A stretch of 48,504 nt of DNA, taken from assembly GCA_946563605.1 (NCBI GenBank), contig CAMNVW010000001.1, forward strand, positions 1 to 48,504. Direction: 5' to 3'. The notes under the pieces were generated by a model. It did no database searches. It was given only the letters and a program-made list of their open reading frames with translations, and had not been told where the DNA came from. Each line of letters starts with the position of its first letter. The stretch's first letter is position 1. Made by a program: the position numbers and the translations under genes. This DNA comes from an uncultured Clostridia bacterium (GTDB lineage: Bacteria > Bacillota > Clostridia > Oscillospirales > Ruminococcaceae). Shown here in pieces: positions 41,221 to 48,504 of the stretch.

Positions 41221-42186
41221 ATGAACAACAATCAGAACAATTCCTGTACATCCCGCAATATGTCGCGTGCGACAGCGGACACACCGCAAATTTTGCCGAG
41301 TTTCCCTGATGTGGAAGGAGGCAGCGCGGCATATCCAGACAATGACCGTCCGCAGACACTGCCAATCTTCCCCGATGTGGAGGGCGGCGAACCGGCATAT
41401 CCAGACAACGACTATCCGCAGACGCTGCCAAGTTTTCCATCCATAGAAGGCGGAATGCCTGCCACACCGACGCCGGTTCCGCCGACCAACAGCCAGCCGA
41501 GCGTCCCATCGCAGAGATGCTGCCGCGTGCGGTTTTTCCACGCAGCGCCGCAGGCAGGACCTGTCAATGTGAACGTAGGATTCCAGCGCGTGGCAAGCAA
41601 TCTGGCGTTCGGCAATTTTTCCGCATATTACTGCTTCAATGAGGGCTTTTGGACGGTGAACGTCATGAACGCCCGCACCAACCGCACCAATCTTCTGCGC
41701 ACGACCATTTCGCTCAACGCAGGGGAAACACTGACTTTCGCTATCGTCAACAACGCCTCCACCGGTGCGCTGGAACTGGTGCGCATCAGCGATACGGTCT
41801 GCTCCAATGCCCTTGGAAATTTTGCCTGCATCCGCATGGCGAACCTTCTGCTCGGCGATACCGCATTGGATATGCTGATGCAGGACGGCAGAGTGCTGTT
41901 CTCGGATGTGCGCTACAAGGAAAATACCATGTCGCGCAGACTGCGTTCCGGCAGATATAATTTCTTCATCGCCAATACCCCCAGCCGTATTCAGCCGCGC
42001 ATTGTGGATGTGGAAATGGATGGCGGCGTCTACCGCGTTAGCGACCGCTATATCCCAGGATACGGCGAGCTTGACCTTGTGACTGCGCTTTCCTTGCAGG
42101 TGTGCCGCGGCATGATGTATACCGTTTATATCATCGGACAGCAAAACACCGACGAGATACAGGTCGTTGTGACAGAGAACCGATAA
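41221..42186 (+). CDS. DUF4397 protein with Pro-rich N-terminal repeats
   Basis: A 321-residue protein without a signal peptide. Residues about 22-80 are three 22-residue repeats of the type PQTLPxFPDVEGGxxAYPDND (third degenerate), then a Pro/Thr spacer. The rest is a DUF4397 domain of beta type (CRVRFFHAAPQAGPVNVNV, VNVMNARTN, FFIANTP). DUF4397 proteins are surface, spore or polymer-binding proteins of unclear role. GAAGGTGATG precedes the ATG. Its own terminator follows, so it is a single-gene unit. Confidence 0.8.
   Translation: MNNNQNNSCTSRNMSRATADTPQILPSFPDVEGGSAAYPDNDRPQTLPIFPDVEGGEPAYPDNDYPQTLPSFPSIEGGMPATPTPVPPTNSQPSVPSQRCCRVRFFHAAPQAGPVNVNVGFQRVASNLAFGNFSAYYCFNEGFWTVNVMNARTNRTNLLRTTISLNAGETLTFAIVNNASTGALELVRISDTVCSNALGNFACIRMANLLLGDTALDMLMQDGRVLFSDVRYKENTMSRRLRSGRYNFFIANTPSRIQPRIVDVEMDGGVYRVSDRYIPGYGELDLVTALSLQVCRGMMYTVYIIGQQNTDEIQVVVTENR
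41284..41460 (+). repeat. 66-nt tandem repeats in the DUF4397 gene
   Basis: Units begin at 41284, 41350 and 41416 (each CCGCA...CTGCC or TTGCC). The first two are full length, the third is partial. They encode the 22-residue repeats. Confidence 0.8.
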
Positions 42187-42190
42187 CATT

Positions 42191-42220
42191 AAAAAAGAGA
42201 GGCTTTGCCTCTCTTTTTTT
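42191..42220 (+). terminator. Terminator of the DUF4397 gene
   Basis: AAAAAGAGAGGC and GCCTCTCTTTTTTT around a TTT loop, 5 nt after the stop. Confidence 0.9.
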
Positions 42221-42309
42221 GATGGGCGCTAAAACATAAGTATCATAGGATGCACAGGAAAAATACGTTTCACCCCCCACGTTTACGGCGCGGACAAAAG
42301 ATTCTGCTT

Positions 42310-42338
42310 ATTGACAGATTGCTTTTTTTATGTCAATC
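42310..42338. promoter_or_regulatory. Inverted repeat upstream of the sensor kinase
   Basis: ATTGACA (42310-42316) and TGTCAAT (42332-42338) are 7-nt inverted arms around a T-rich centre, 38 nt before the kinase start. It could be an operator, or the TTGACA a -35 box; no matching -10 is obvious. Confidence 0.35.
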
Positions 42339-42376
42339 TAAACAGGAATCAATTTTTTATAAAAGGAGGTAGCAAT

Positions 42377-43675
42377 GTGCCTGTAAAAACCAAAGACGTT
42401 GTTGAACAGGGGATGAAGCAGGTGTTTTTGCCGGCAATCATCATGATTTTTGCGGCGCAGCTCAATCTCAACCTGCTCATCAATGGCTTTAAGATTTCTC
42501 TGGCGGTGATCTGCCTGCCGATTTTTATGTTTTTGTTTGAGGATTTTTTGGCGGTTCCGGTTACCTTGATAACAGCTCCTGGTATTTTGGTGATGCGGTG
42601 TTTGATCGAATGGCTGACCACCGGTACTTCGTTTGTGTCAGCAGCAGAAAACTATGCGCCGGAAATGGTGTTTTATCTGTGCTACGGCGGCTTGTTCGCA
42701 CTGTACACCCATTTTATAAAGCTCGACCATTTCAGCGGGGTGCGCCTGCTGCCGCTGGTTGCGGTGGATATGATATCCAATATTGCGGAACTATTGGTGC
42801 GCACCGGCGGAGGAGCATTTCATCGGGAGGTTTTGCTGCGGCTGCTGATTGTCGGCGTGGGCAGGACAGCGCTTGCCGCAGTTTGTTTAGCGGCATTTGA
42901 CGCATACGGACTGTTTATCCTGCGAAAGGATGAGCGTCTGCGTTACCGCAGACTGCTGCTGCTGACCTCGCAGCTGAAAAGCGAGATGATTTGGATGAAC
43001 AAAAACACCTCCCACATTGAGGAAACGATGGCAGTTTCGTATAGCCTGTACAATGATTTAAACGGGATAGACCATCCGCTCGCAAAAGAAGCGGCGCAAA
43101 AGGCTCTGACGGTGGCAAAGGATATTCACGAGGTCAAAAAAGAATACTATCTGATTATGAACGGCATTTCGGATGCGCTCAGCACCGATCAGGAAGAAAA
43201 CGGGATGTGGATGAAAAACGTTTTTGAAATGATGCAGGAAAGTGCGCGCCATCTTTTTGGAAATAACGGACAGAACATCAAAATCGACATTCAGCTGGAA
43301 AAAAACTTTTATACGGACAAGCATTATTATCTGATGTCGGTGCTGCGCAACCTCATCAATAATGCGGCGGAAGCCGCAGGAGAGCATCATGCGCGCATTG
43401 TGCTTTCGGAAAGGGAAGAGGACGGAAACTGTGTGATCCGCGTGCACGATGACTGCGGCGGAATCGACGAGGAATATCTGCCGACCATCTTTGAACCGGG
43501 TTTTTCTACGAAAATCAATTTTGAAACGGGTCAGGTCAGCCGAGGTTTGGGACTGAGCTTGGTGAAGGATATTGTGGAATCGCAGCTGGGCGGCAGCATT
43601 GCAGTTGCATCGGAAAACGGCTGCACCGATTTTGTGATTCGAATTCCAAAGAAAAATCTGGAAGCGGCGGCATAA
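42377..43675 (+). CDS. Sensor histidine kinase, GlnK (YcbA)-like
   Basis: A 432-residue membrane kinase. Residues 15-180 hold about five or six hydrophobic segments. The dimerisation helix includes DIHEVKKEY with His251 as probable phosphate acceptor; the ATPase domain has the N box NLINNAAEA, DDCGGIDE and GLGLSLV. The start is GTG 42377, 7 nt after AGGAGG; an upstream ATG at 42311 has no support. It pairs with the YcbB-type regulator next door. In B. subtilis GlnK/GlnL respond to glutamine; no glutamine genes are in this window, so the signal is only inferred. Confidence 0.85.
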   Translation: MPVKTKDVVEQGMKQVFLPAIIMIFAAQLNLNLLINGFKISLAVICLPIFMFLFEDFLAVPVTLITAPGILVMRCLIEWLTTGTSFVSAAENYAPEMVFYLCYGGLFALYTHFIKLDHFSGVRLLPLVAVDMISNIAELLVRTGGGAFHREVLLRLLIVGVGRTALAAVCLAAFDAYGLFILRKDERLRYRRLLLLTSQLKSEMIWMNKNTSHIEETMAVSYSLYNDLNGIDHPLAKEAAQKALTVAKDIHEVKKEYYLIMNGISDALSTDQEENGMWMKNVFEMMQESARHLFGNNGQNIKIDIQLEKNFYTDKHYYLMSVLRNLINNAAEAAGEHHARIVLSEREEDGNCVIRVHDDCGGIDEEYLPTIFEPGFSTKINFETGQVSRGLGLSLVKDIVESQLGGSIAVASENGCTDFVIRIPKKNLEAAA

Positions 43676-43703
43676 GATTTTGCACAGAGAAACGGAGGTT
43701 AAC

Positions 43704-44591
43704 ATGAAGATTTATTTGATTGATGATGATGCAAACATCTGCAACATTTTAAAGATTATCATTCAGCAGAAAAAATTGGGCGAGGTCTGCGGAACAGCCT
43801 CCAACGGAGTGGATGCGATGGAGGATCTGGAGTATGTGAAGCCAGACATTGTCATCGTCGATCTGCTTATGCCGATTATGGACGGCATCAACTTTGTGAA
43901 AAAGGCAAAGGAGCAGTATCCTGACATCAGCTATGTCATGCTCTCGCAGGTCAGCAGCAAAGAAATGATCAGTCAGGCGTACGAGTGCGGCGTGACCTTT
44001 TTTATCCAAAAACCGGTCAACAGTGTGGAGGTGGTTCGTGTACTGACGAATATGATAGATTCCATTCAGATGCGCCGCACCTTTAACCAGATGCAGTCGC
44101 TCTTTTTAAAAGATTCACCTGCCGGAACACAGCCGTCTGCGGCAGTTCCCCAGTTGTACCCGACGGGGGAGAGAGCCGCACAGCCGGAAGAAAAACAGCA
44201 TATCAAGCGGCTGCGGGCAATTTTGCAGCGCTTGGGAATCCTTGGTGAAAGCGGAAGCGCCGACATTATCACACTGGTGGATTATATGGTGGAGCATGGC
44301 GCAGAATCCGGTAAGTTTACCGTTTCGGAGTTGTGCAACCGTTTTAGTCCAAATAATGCAAAGTCGATGGAACAGCGCATCCGCCGTGCAGTTAACGCAG
44401 GGCTGAGCAATCTTGCCAACATGGGAATCGAGGATTACTCCAACAGCACCTTCCACGATTTTGCAGGCTCGGTATACAGCTTTGAGCAGATACGAAAGGA
44501 AATGGACTACATCAGGGGAAAATCCGACAACCATGGAAAGGTTTCGCTGAAAAACTTTTTGAATACACTGGTTTTCCTTTGTACAAACTAA
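43704..44591 (+). CDS. Response regulator, GlnL (YcbB)-like
   Basis: A 295-residue regulator. Receiver residues 1-115 contain the acidic pocket (Asp8, Asp9), phosphorylation site Asp53 (IVDLLMP) and Lys103 (IQKPV). After a Pro/Gln-rich linker the YcbB-type DNA-binding domain starts near residue 165 (IKRLRAILQRLGILGESGS, IIRTL-like helices, MEQRIRRAVNAGLSNLANMG). GGAGG at 43695-43699 sets the ATG at 43704. It follows the kinase by 28 nt. The target genes are not adjacent; a gene-free repeat zone follows. Confidence 0.88.
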   Translation: MKIYLIDDDANICNILKIIIQQKKLGEVCGTASNGVDAMEDLEYVKPDIVIVDLLMPIMDGINFVKKAKEQYPDISYVMLSQVSSKEMISQAYECGVTFFIQKPVNSVEVVRVLTNMIDSIQMRRTFNQMQSLFLKDSPAGTQPSAAVPQLYPTGERAAQPEEKQHIKRLRAILQRLGILGESGSADIITLVDYMVEHGAESGKFTVSELCNRFSPNNAKSMEQRIRRAVNAGLSNLANMGIEDYSNSTFHDFAGSVYSFEQIRKEMDYIRGKSDNHGKVSLKNFLNTLVFLCTN

Positions 44592-44596
44592 CCGGA

Positions 44597-44633
44597 TTGA
44601 ATCTGGACACAATTCGCGTTGTCGGTTAAGTGC
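44597..44633 (-). repeat. 37-nt dispersed repeat, copy 2
   Basis: Exact reverse complement of 28891-28927. It begins 5 nt after the response-regulator stop. Confidence 0.85.
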
Positions 44634-44945
44634 GAATTTGTAACCCTCGCTCTCGCGTAGGTCGCTCAGCTTCCGGCTTCGCTCGTTGGAGCAAAAATAA
44701 AGTTTTACTCAATTTTTTTCAAAAAATTGTCCAGTCCAGAGTGAAACTCTGGTCGCTCATCGCAATGAGCGAAACACTTTTATCGTCAGGCGCTCCTTGG
44801 GAGAGCTCGATAGGAGATTTGCCGTTTTGGCTACGCCAAATGCCGCCAATCCGATATGGCGGCAAGGCAAACTCCAGAAGTAAATGCGAAGCATTTACTT
44901 CCCACTTTCTTGCAAGAGAAAAGGTTCTCGAAAACTGACAGTAAT
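44634..44945. repeat. Cluster of perfect hairpins in a gene-free zone
   Basis: Five stems follow each other: CAATTTTTT/AAAAAATTG, CCAGAGT/ACTCTGG, CGCTCAT/ATGAGCG, TGCCGCCA/TGGCGGCA and AGTAAATGC/GCATTTACT, each with a short loop. A 31-nt segment at 44699-44729 recurs inverted at 45475-45505. No supported gene is present. It could be structured RNA, a mobile repeat, or both. Confidence 0.7.
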
Positions 44946-45012
44946 ATCAATCTACCCTTCAAAAATTATCCAGTGGATGATTTTGGACAGTATAGACTTT
45001 TTCTTATATAAA

Positions 45013-45440
45013 CAAGCTGCCTGCGGATGCAGGCAGGGTACTGCCGTACCACAGCAACGAAACGGCTATTGAGCCCCGCACGATTTTTTTATTTTATATT
45101 TTGGGTTGAGGGGTGTTTCGCTCGTTGCAAAGATCAAATCAAGGCAGAACAGATTTTTCAGATATAAGCAAGCTGCCTGCGGATGCAGGCAGGGTACTGC
45201 CGTACCCCAGCAACGAAACGGCTTTTGAGCCTCGCACGATTTTTTTATTTTATATTTTGGGTTGAAAGGCATTTCGCTCGTTGCAAAGATCAAATCAAGG
45301 CAGAACAGAGTTTTTTGATACAAGCAAGCTGCCTGCGGACGCAGGCAGGGTACTACCGTACCACAGCATCGAAACGGCTTTTGAGCCTCGCACGATTTTT
45401 TTATTTTATATTTTTGTTTGAGGGGTGTTTCGCTCGTTGC
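45013..45440. repeat. Three 156-bp tandem repeats
   Basis: Units start at 45013, 45169 and 45325 with CAAGCTGCCTGCGGA; the third is cut after about 116 nt (45440). Units are about 90% or more alike. Each holds the hairpin CTGCCTGC/GCAGGCAG and then GGTAC/GTACC. The length is a multiple of 3, so a minus-strand frame stays open (45066-45650), but its Cys-rich repeat product has no ribosome binding site and I do not call it. 45441-45704 shows only short inverted repeats. Confidence 0.85.
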
Positions 45441-45655
45441 GACGAGCGAGCAGGCGCTCTGCTCCTGCACCTCGCAATTTTTTGAAAAAAATTGAGTAAA
45501 ACTTTTGGTTTTGAAACAAGCAAGAATCATAAGCGTAGACAAATGTTGAATATTTTTAGACAAAACACTGAAATTGATATTTGAACAAGACAAGAAAAAT
45601 AAGGTTTTCTTTGTACATACCGCACTGTATCGAAAGCTGTAAGTCAACAAGTTTC

Positions 45656-45704
45656 ACAAAGTTACAGTTTTTTGAATTTTTCCAAAGAAAAAAATTGTAA
45701 CTTT
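45656..45704. promoter_or_regulatory. Inverted repeat upstream of the PTS gene
   Basis: AAAGTTACA (45656-45664) and TGTAACTTT (45696-45704) are perfect 9-nt arms directly upstream of the promoter. They could form an operator, a leader stem or an upstream terminator. Confidence 0.4.
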
Positions 45705-45734
45705 TTGTAGTTTTGTAAATCCAGTCAATATAAT
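45705..45734 (+). promoter_or_regulatory. Promoter of the PTS IIC gene
   Basis: TTGTAG (45705-45710) and TATAAT (45729-45734) with 18-nt spacing, about 95 nt before the ATG. Confidence 0.6.
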
Positions 45735-45827
45735 GAAAACATAATCTGTTGCAGAATTCACAAAATAAAAATGTCCCCAACTTTGTTGTCGGGGAAGTCA
45801 AAAAGTTTGTTACGGAGGTTTTCGTTT

Positions 45828-46886
45828 ATGATGACAATTTTTTCAGGGGTAGGTTTGCTGCTTCTGACACTTGCAGTATTTTCCTTGTTCAGCATCAAAT
45901 TCCCAAAGGGCAGCCAAGCGATGTCCGGTCTTGCGAATGCAGCGGTCGCATCCTTTTTGGTGGAGGCGGTTCACAAGTATATCACCGGCGACCTGCTGGG
46001 CATTGCTTTCTTAGGGGAAGTCGGCGCGACAGCAGGCAGCTTGAGCGGTGTAGCGGCAGGTATCATGGTTCCGTTGAGCATGGGTGTAAATCCGGTGTTT
46101 GCGGTTGTAGCAGGTCTTGCCTGCGGCGGCTATGGAATCCTGCCAGGCTTTATCGCCGGTTATCTCATCGGTTTGGTTGCTCCTTATGTTGAAAAATATC
46201 TGCCGGTGGGTCTTGATATCATCCTCGGCGCACTGACACTCGCACCGCTTGCAAGAGTGATTGCTTTTGCAGTTGACCCTGCGGTCAATTCGGTGCTTGG
46301 CGTAATCGGCAATACCATTTCCGCCGCAGCTGCACAGTCTCCGCTGGTGATGGGCTTCCTGCTCGGCGGTATTATGAAGATGATCTGTACTTCTCCGCTC
46401 AGCTCGATGGCGCTGACCGCAATGCTGGGGCTCACCGGTCTGCCGATGGGTATTGCGGCGATTGCGTGCTTTGGCGGTTCCTTTACCAATGGAATGGTCT
46501 TTTACAAAATGGGCTACGGAGACAGAAGCAACATCATCGCAGTGATGCTCGAACCATTGACACAGGCACATATTGTTACCAAGCATCCAATCCCGATTTT
46601 TGCGTCCAACTTCTTTGGCGGCGGTCTTGCAGGACTTGCGGCTGCGGCACTCGGCATTGTCAATAACGCGCCTGGCACAGCCTCCCCCATCCCTGGTCTG
46701 ATTGCACCGTTTGGCTTTAATCCGGCAGGCAAAGTGATACTGGCGCTGGTTCTTGCGGCGGCAGGAGGTCTGTTTGCAGGTTTTGTCGGCGGCGAAGTAT
46801 TCAGCCGCCTGGGGGGACGCAAAAAAGCGCAGACCGTTTACGGCGACCCGCTTGCGGATGACGACGAAGAAGCATTTAACATATAG
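45828..46886 (+). CDS. PTS IIC-like sugar transporter subunit (PTS_EIIC_2)
   Basis: A 352-residue membrane protein with about ten hydrophobic segments, rich in Gly and Ala, matching the PTS_EIIC_2 family (KYITGDLLGIAFLGEVGA, LPGFIAGYLIG, GIMKMICTSPLSSMALTA, FTNGMVFYKMGYG). The C-terminal Asp/Glu-rich tail is cytoplasmic. IIA and IIB partners are absent nearby, so it must use unlinked ones or have another role. ACGGAGG (45812-45818) sets the start at 45828; the frame runs open to 45771. Confidence 0.82.
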   Translation: MMTIFSGVGLLLLTLAVFSLFSIKFPKGSQAMSGLANAAVASFLVEAVHKYITGDLLGIAFLGEVGATAGSLSGVAAGIMVPLSMGVNPVFAVVAGLACGGYGILPGFIAGYLIGLVAPYVEKYLPVGLDIILGALTLAPLARVIAFAVDPAVNSVLGVIGNTISAAAAQSPLVMGFLLGGIMKMICTSPLSSMALTAMLGLTGLPMGIAAIACFGGSFTNGMVFYKMGYGDRSNIIAVMLEPLTQAHIVTKHPIPIFASNFFGGGLAGLAAAALGIVNNAPGTASPIPGLIAPFGFNPAGKVILALVLAAAGGLFAGFVGGEVFSRLGGRKKAQTVYGDPLADDDEEAFNI

Positions 46887-46952
46887 TTCGGGAGAATTTT
46901 CATTGGAAGTTACCCAGTCACATATTGTTGTTTGTAAGACCGTAAAATAATG

Positions 46953-46982
46953 AAAAGGCGTGACCTTCATGGTCACGCCTTT
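46953..46982 (+). terminator. Terminator of the PTS IIC gene
   Basis: AAAGGCGTGACC and GGTCACGCCTTT around TTCAT, followed by T-rich sequence. Confidence 0.85.
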
Positions 46983-47010
46983 AGTATTCGTTTGAGAAAG
47001 TAAAATTGAT

Positions 47011-47475
47011 CTAAACATTTCTGATAGGAAAAAACATATAGTTTTTTCCCGTTTTAGGGCAAGTAAAATCATGTACTGCACCAACTAATGGGATATTATT
47101 TTCGTGCATGTATCCAAGTACCTGTGAAAAAGTATTTTCATTTTCACATTCAACATAAATATATTCATAGCTTGGAATGATCCATTTTGTCCATCCTTTC
47201 GGTGCTTCAGCATTATCATCACACTCAACACCTGCAAGATATAAACCTTTACTAAAGTTATCTTCCCACGGCTGAAATGAGCGAGATAAATCAGACATTG
47301 CTCCCCAAATTCCAATGATATTTCCGTGTTCATCTTTTTTGGATAATGGTTGTACCTCGCTAAAATGAGTATTTGCATCTGCCCATAATCTCTGAATAAA
47401 GTCAGCTCCATCCAAAGTAGAACCTTCCTTACCGATTACTGCAAATGATTTCTTTACGCATTTTTCTATTTTCAT
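47011..47475 (-). CDS. GyrI-like / effector-binding domain protein
   Basis: A 154-residue stand-alone effector-binding domain of the GyrI/AraC-type (SOUL-like) fold: KSFAVIGKEGSTLDG as first strand, IIGIWGAMSD and YLAGVECDD in the middle, PSYEYIYVEC near the end. Such proteins bind small hydrophobic or cationic ligands; some hydrolyse or sequester drugs. No DNA-binding part is present. GGAGAGG gives 4-nt spacing to ATG 47478 and 7-nt to ATG 47475; the latter is used. AT-rich codon use differs from the neighbours, which may point to transfer. Confidence 0.75.
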   Translation of the reverse strand: MKIEKCVKKSFAVIGKEGSTLDGADFIQRLWADANTHFSEVQPLSKKDEHGNIIGIWGAMSDLSRSFQPWEDNFSKGLYLAGVECDDNAEAPKGWTKWIIPSYEYIYVECENENTFSQVLGYMHENNIPLVGAVHDFTCPKTGKNYMFFPIRNV

Positions 47476-47549
47476 CATAACACCTCTCCAAATCCCGATT
47501 AGTCGTTTTATTTGCTTCATATTATCACATGACAGGATCAAATACAAGC

Positions 47550-47582
47550 ACAGCCCCAGCAGTGAAAACTGTTGGAGCTGTT
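47550..47582. other. Imperfect hairpin after the GH18 gene
   Basis: CAGCCCCAGCAGT pairs with ACTGTTGGAGCTG with two weak positions, loop GAAA. It lies between two minus-strand genes. Without a clear T-run, a terminator role is uncertain. Confidence 0.4.
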
Positions 47583-47631
47583 AACTGTCGTCTGAACACC
47601 GCGCTTTTTATGCGGCAAAATTTGCGTATGG

Positions 47632-48459
47632 TTATGATGGGTCCTGCAAAAGCGCAAGGGTAAGCGAATTTTGGTCGGTGCGGTCGCACAGCAGATGATA
47701 AAGCATCACGCCGCCAAGGTGGTTTTCCTTTGCGTAAGCGGATTTCTGCGCCGCAAGGGATGGCGAATTAAAGGAAAAATCCTCGAAAATATTGGGGTCG
47801 TCCGGCGAAACGGCGCTGAGGTCGATGTCCCGATACAGCAGCCACTGTGCCGAAGCATCAAAGGGACGACCATAAGCAGGCACGCCGAGCATCAGCTGAT
47901 TCGGCTGAAATCCCATCGACAGGAAGAAGTCAACGGCATCCTGCGCGGTCTGCATGGTGCTGTGAAAACCCTGTTCGTCAAACTGGTCGTAAGCCATGAC
48001 GTTGACAAAATCGAGTGCAGAGACAGCCTCACGGGAAAGGTTCACCTGCTGCGGATAGAGCGCGACAGACAGTTTGATTTTCTCTCTGAAGCGGTCTTGC
48101 AGCACCGTGAGCCACGCGGAAAAATCCTCCCATTCATCTGCAAGCGGAAATTCCCAGTCGATATCGATGCCGGAAAGGTGGTATTCACAGGCAAAATCAT
48201 AGAGCGTCTGCGCAAGTGCGGTGCGCTTTTCGGCGGTATCGATGGTATTTCCTGCGGTTTCACTGCGGATGAGCGCACCTTTGGGATTGACCGTACACCA
48301 CAAATCGATTTTTCCGTCCAATGCCTTTGCAGTGCGGACAAAGTCCTCCGAAATTTCCAGCGCACCCGATTCGTTCCAATAAACACCGGTGTTGAGGATG
48401 AGATAATCGAGGGCGTTCAGATTCCGGCGGTATTCCGTTAAAAAGGCTCCGGCAAATAA
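47632..48459 (-). CDS. GH18 family glycosidase, 5' end disrupted
   Basis: The open frame of 275 codons encodes most of a family 18 TIM barrel (chitinase or peptidoglycan/spore-cortex-type glucosaminidase): ALDYLILNTGVYWNE as an early strand, GIDIDWEF as the catalytic DxxDxDxE motif, FVNVMAYDQFDEQG and QLMLGVPAYGRPF. A stop at 48460-48462 ends it upstream and the first canonical start in frame is TTG 48321, inside the domain. The upstream sequence in another frame has a signal-like start (LSFIALII). A 1-nt indel in the A5 run at 48440-48444 would join them. It may be a pseudogene or a sequence error. Confidence 0.75.
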   Translation of the reverse strand, partial: LFAGAFLTEYRRNLNALDYLILNTGVYWNESGALEISEDFVRTAKALDGKIDLWCTVNPKGALIRSETAGNTIDTAEKRTALAQTLYDFACEYHLSGIDIDWEFPLADEWEDFSAWLTVLQDRFREKIKLSVALYPQQVNLSREAVSALDFVNVMAYDQFDEQGFHSTMQTAQDAVDFFLSMGFQPNQLMLGVPAYGRPFDASAQWLLYRDIDLSAVSPDDPNIFEDFSFNSPSLAAQKSAYAKENHLGGVMLYHLLCDRTDQNSLTLALLQDPS

Positions 48460-48504
48460 TTAAAGCTATGAAACTCAACCTATTGCGCCGCACAGCTCTT
48501 CTGA

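Noticed and set aside
44630..44938. 102-codon gene in the hairpin cluster
   Set aside because: It runs through five perfect hairpins and has no ribosome binding site.
45013..45440. CRISPR array
   Set aside because: The repeats are 156 bp, directly adjoining, with no unique spacers between short repeats and no cas genes nearby.
45066..45650. Minus-strand protein of 194 codons across the tandem repeats
   Set aside because: It has no ribosome binding site, an odd Cys-rich composition, and stays open mainly because the unit length is a multiple of 3.
46011..47084. Minus-strand frame of 357 codons
   Set aside because: It is antisense to the PTS IIC gene, with a composition rich in Arg, His and Cys typical of a shadow.

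Overview
The window looks like a chromosomal piece of a Gram-positive, probably spore-forming member of the Clostridia (Oscillospirales-like gut bacterium; family not resolvable by eye). Reasons: strong AGGAGG ribosome binding sites, TTGACA/TATAAT promoters, many short intrinsic terminators, the tepA-ylzJ-ftsK/spoIIIE gene order known from Bacillus, a CBS/DRTGG-type inorganic pyrophosphatase, a 3D-domain protein, a GlnK/GlnL-type two-component pair and an Lsa/CplR-like ABC-F protein. No rRNA, tRNA or CRISPR array was seen.

Layout. 1-4.3 kb: the end of an unknown gene, then a vitamin B6-type kinase, an ECF transporter S component and a TatD-associated radical SAM protein, followed by a G5-like/3D-domain cell-wall protein. 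4.3-17.4 kb: a compact, one-strand block of 19 PBSX (Xkd)-like phage genes in canonical order: terminase small and large, portal, protease, decoration, major capsid, connectors, contractile sheath, tube, tail chaperone, a very small protein where the tape measure should be, hub, spike, wedge, baseplate J, tail protein I and a short fibre. It has complete head and baseplate sets, but no integrase, repressor, replication, lysis or long tape-measure gene. 17.4-22.5 kb (minus): FtsK/SpoIIIE, YlzJ, TepA and a GNAT acetyltransferase. 22.6-27.1 kb: class II fructose-bisphosphate aldolase (minus), phosphoglucomutase and a MATE exporter. 27.2-30.8 kb: a NERD protein, a DUF4358-like lipoprotein and LepA. 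30.9-36.6 kb: a LysR regulator with a co-transcribed GT8 glycosyltransferase, divergent from a heterodimeric ABC exporter and a small membrane protein. 36.7-40.4 kb: family II pyrophosphatase, then an ABC-F ribosome-protection protein preceded by a leader peptide and an attenuator-like terminator. 40.5-44.6 kb: a membrane protein, a DUF4397 protein with N-terminal repeats and the GlnK/GlnL-like pair. 44.6-45.8 kb: a gene-free zone packed with hairpins, inverted repeats and three 156-bp tandem repeats. 45.8-48.5 kb: an orphan PTS IIC protein, a GyrI-like effector-binding protein and a GH18 glycosidase whose 5' end appears frameshifted.

Most notable is the 13-kb phage-derived block. It is gene-dense and its reading frames are open, yet it lacks every gene for an independent phage life. 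It is best read as a domesticated phage-like particle, comparable in size to known gene transfer agents or defective PBSX-like elements, with an unusually short or missing tape measure and a non-standard small-terminase start. Second is the attenuator in front of the ABC-F gene. Third is the repeat zone at 44.6-45.5 kb, which shares a 37-nt inverted repeat with the lepA 3' flank. All function calls come from reading motifs and gene order; no database search was run.
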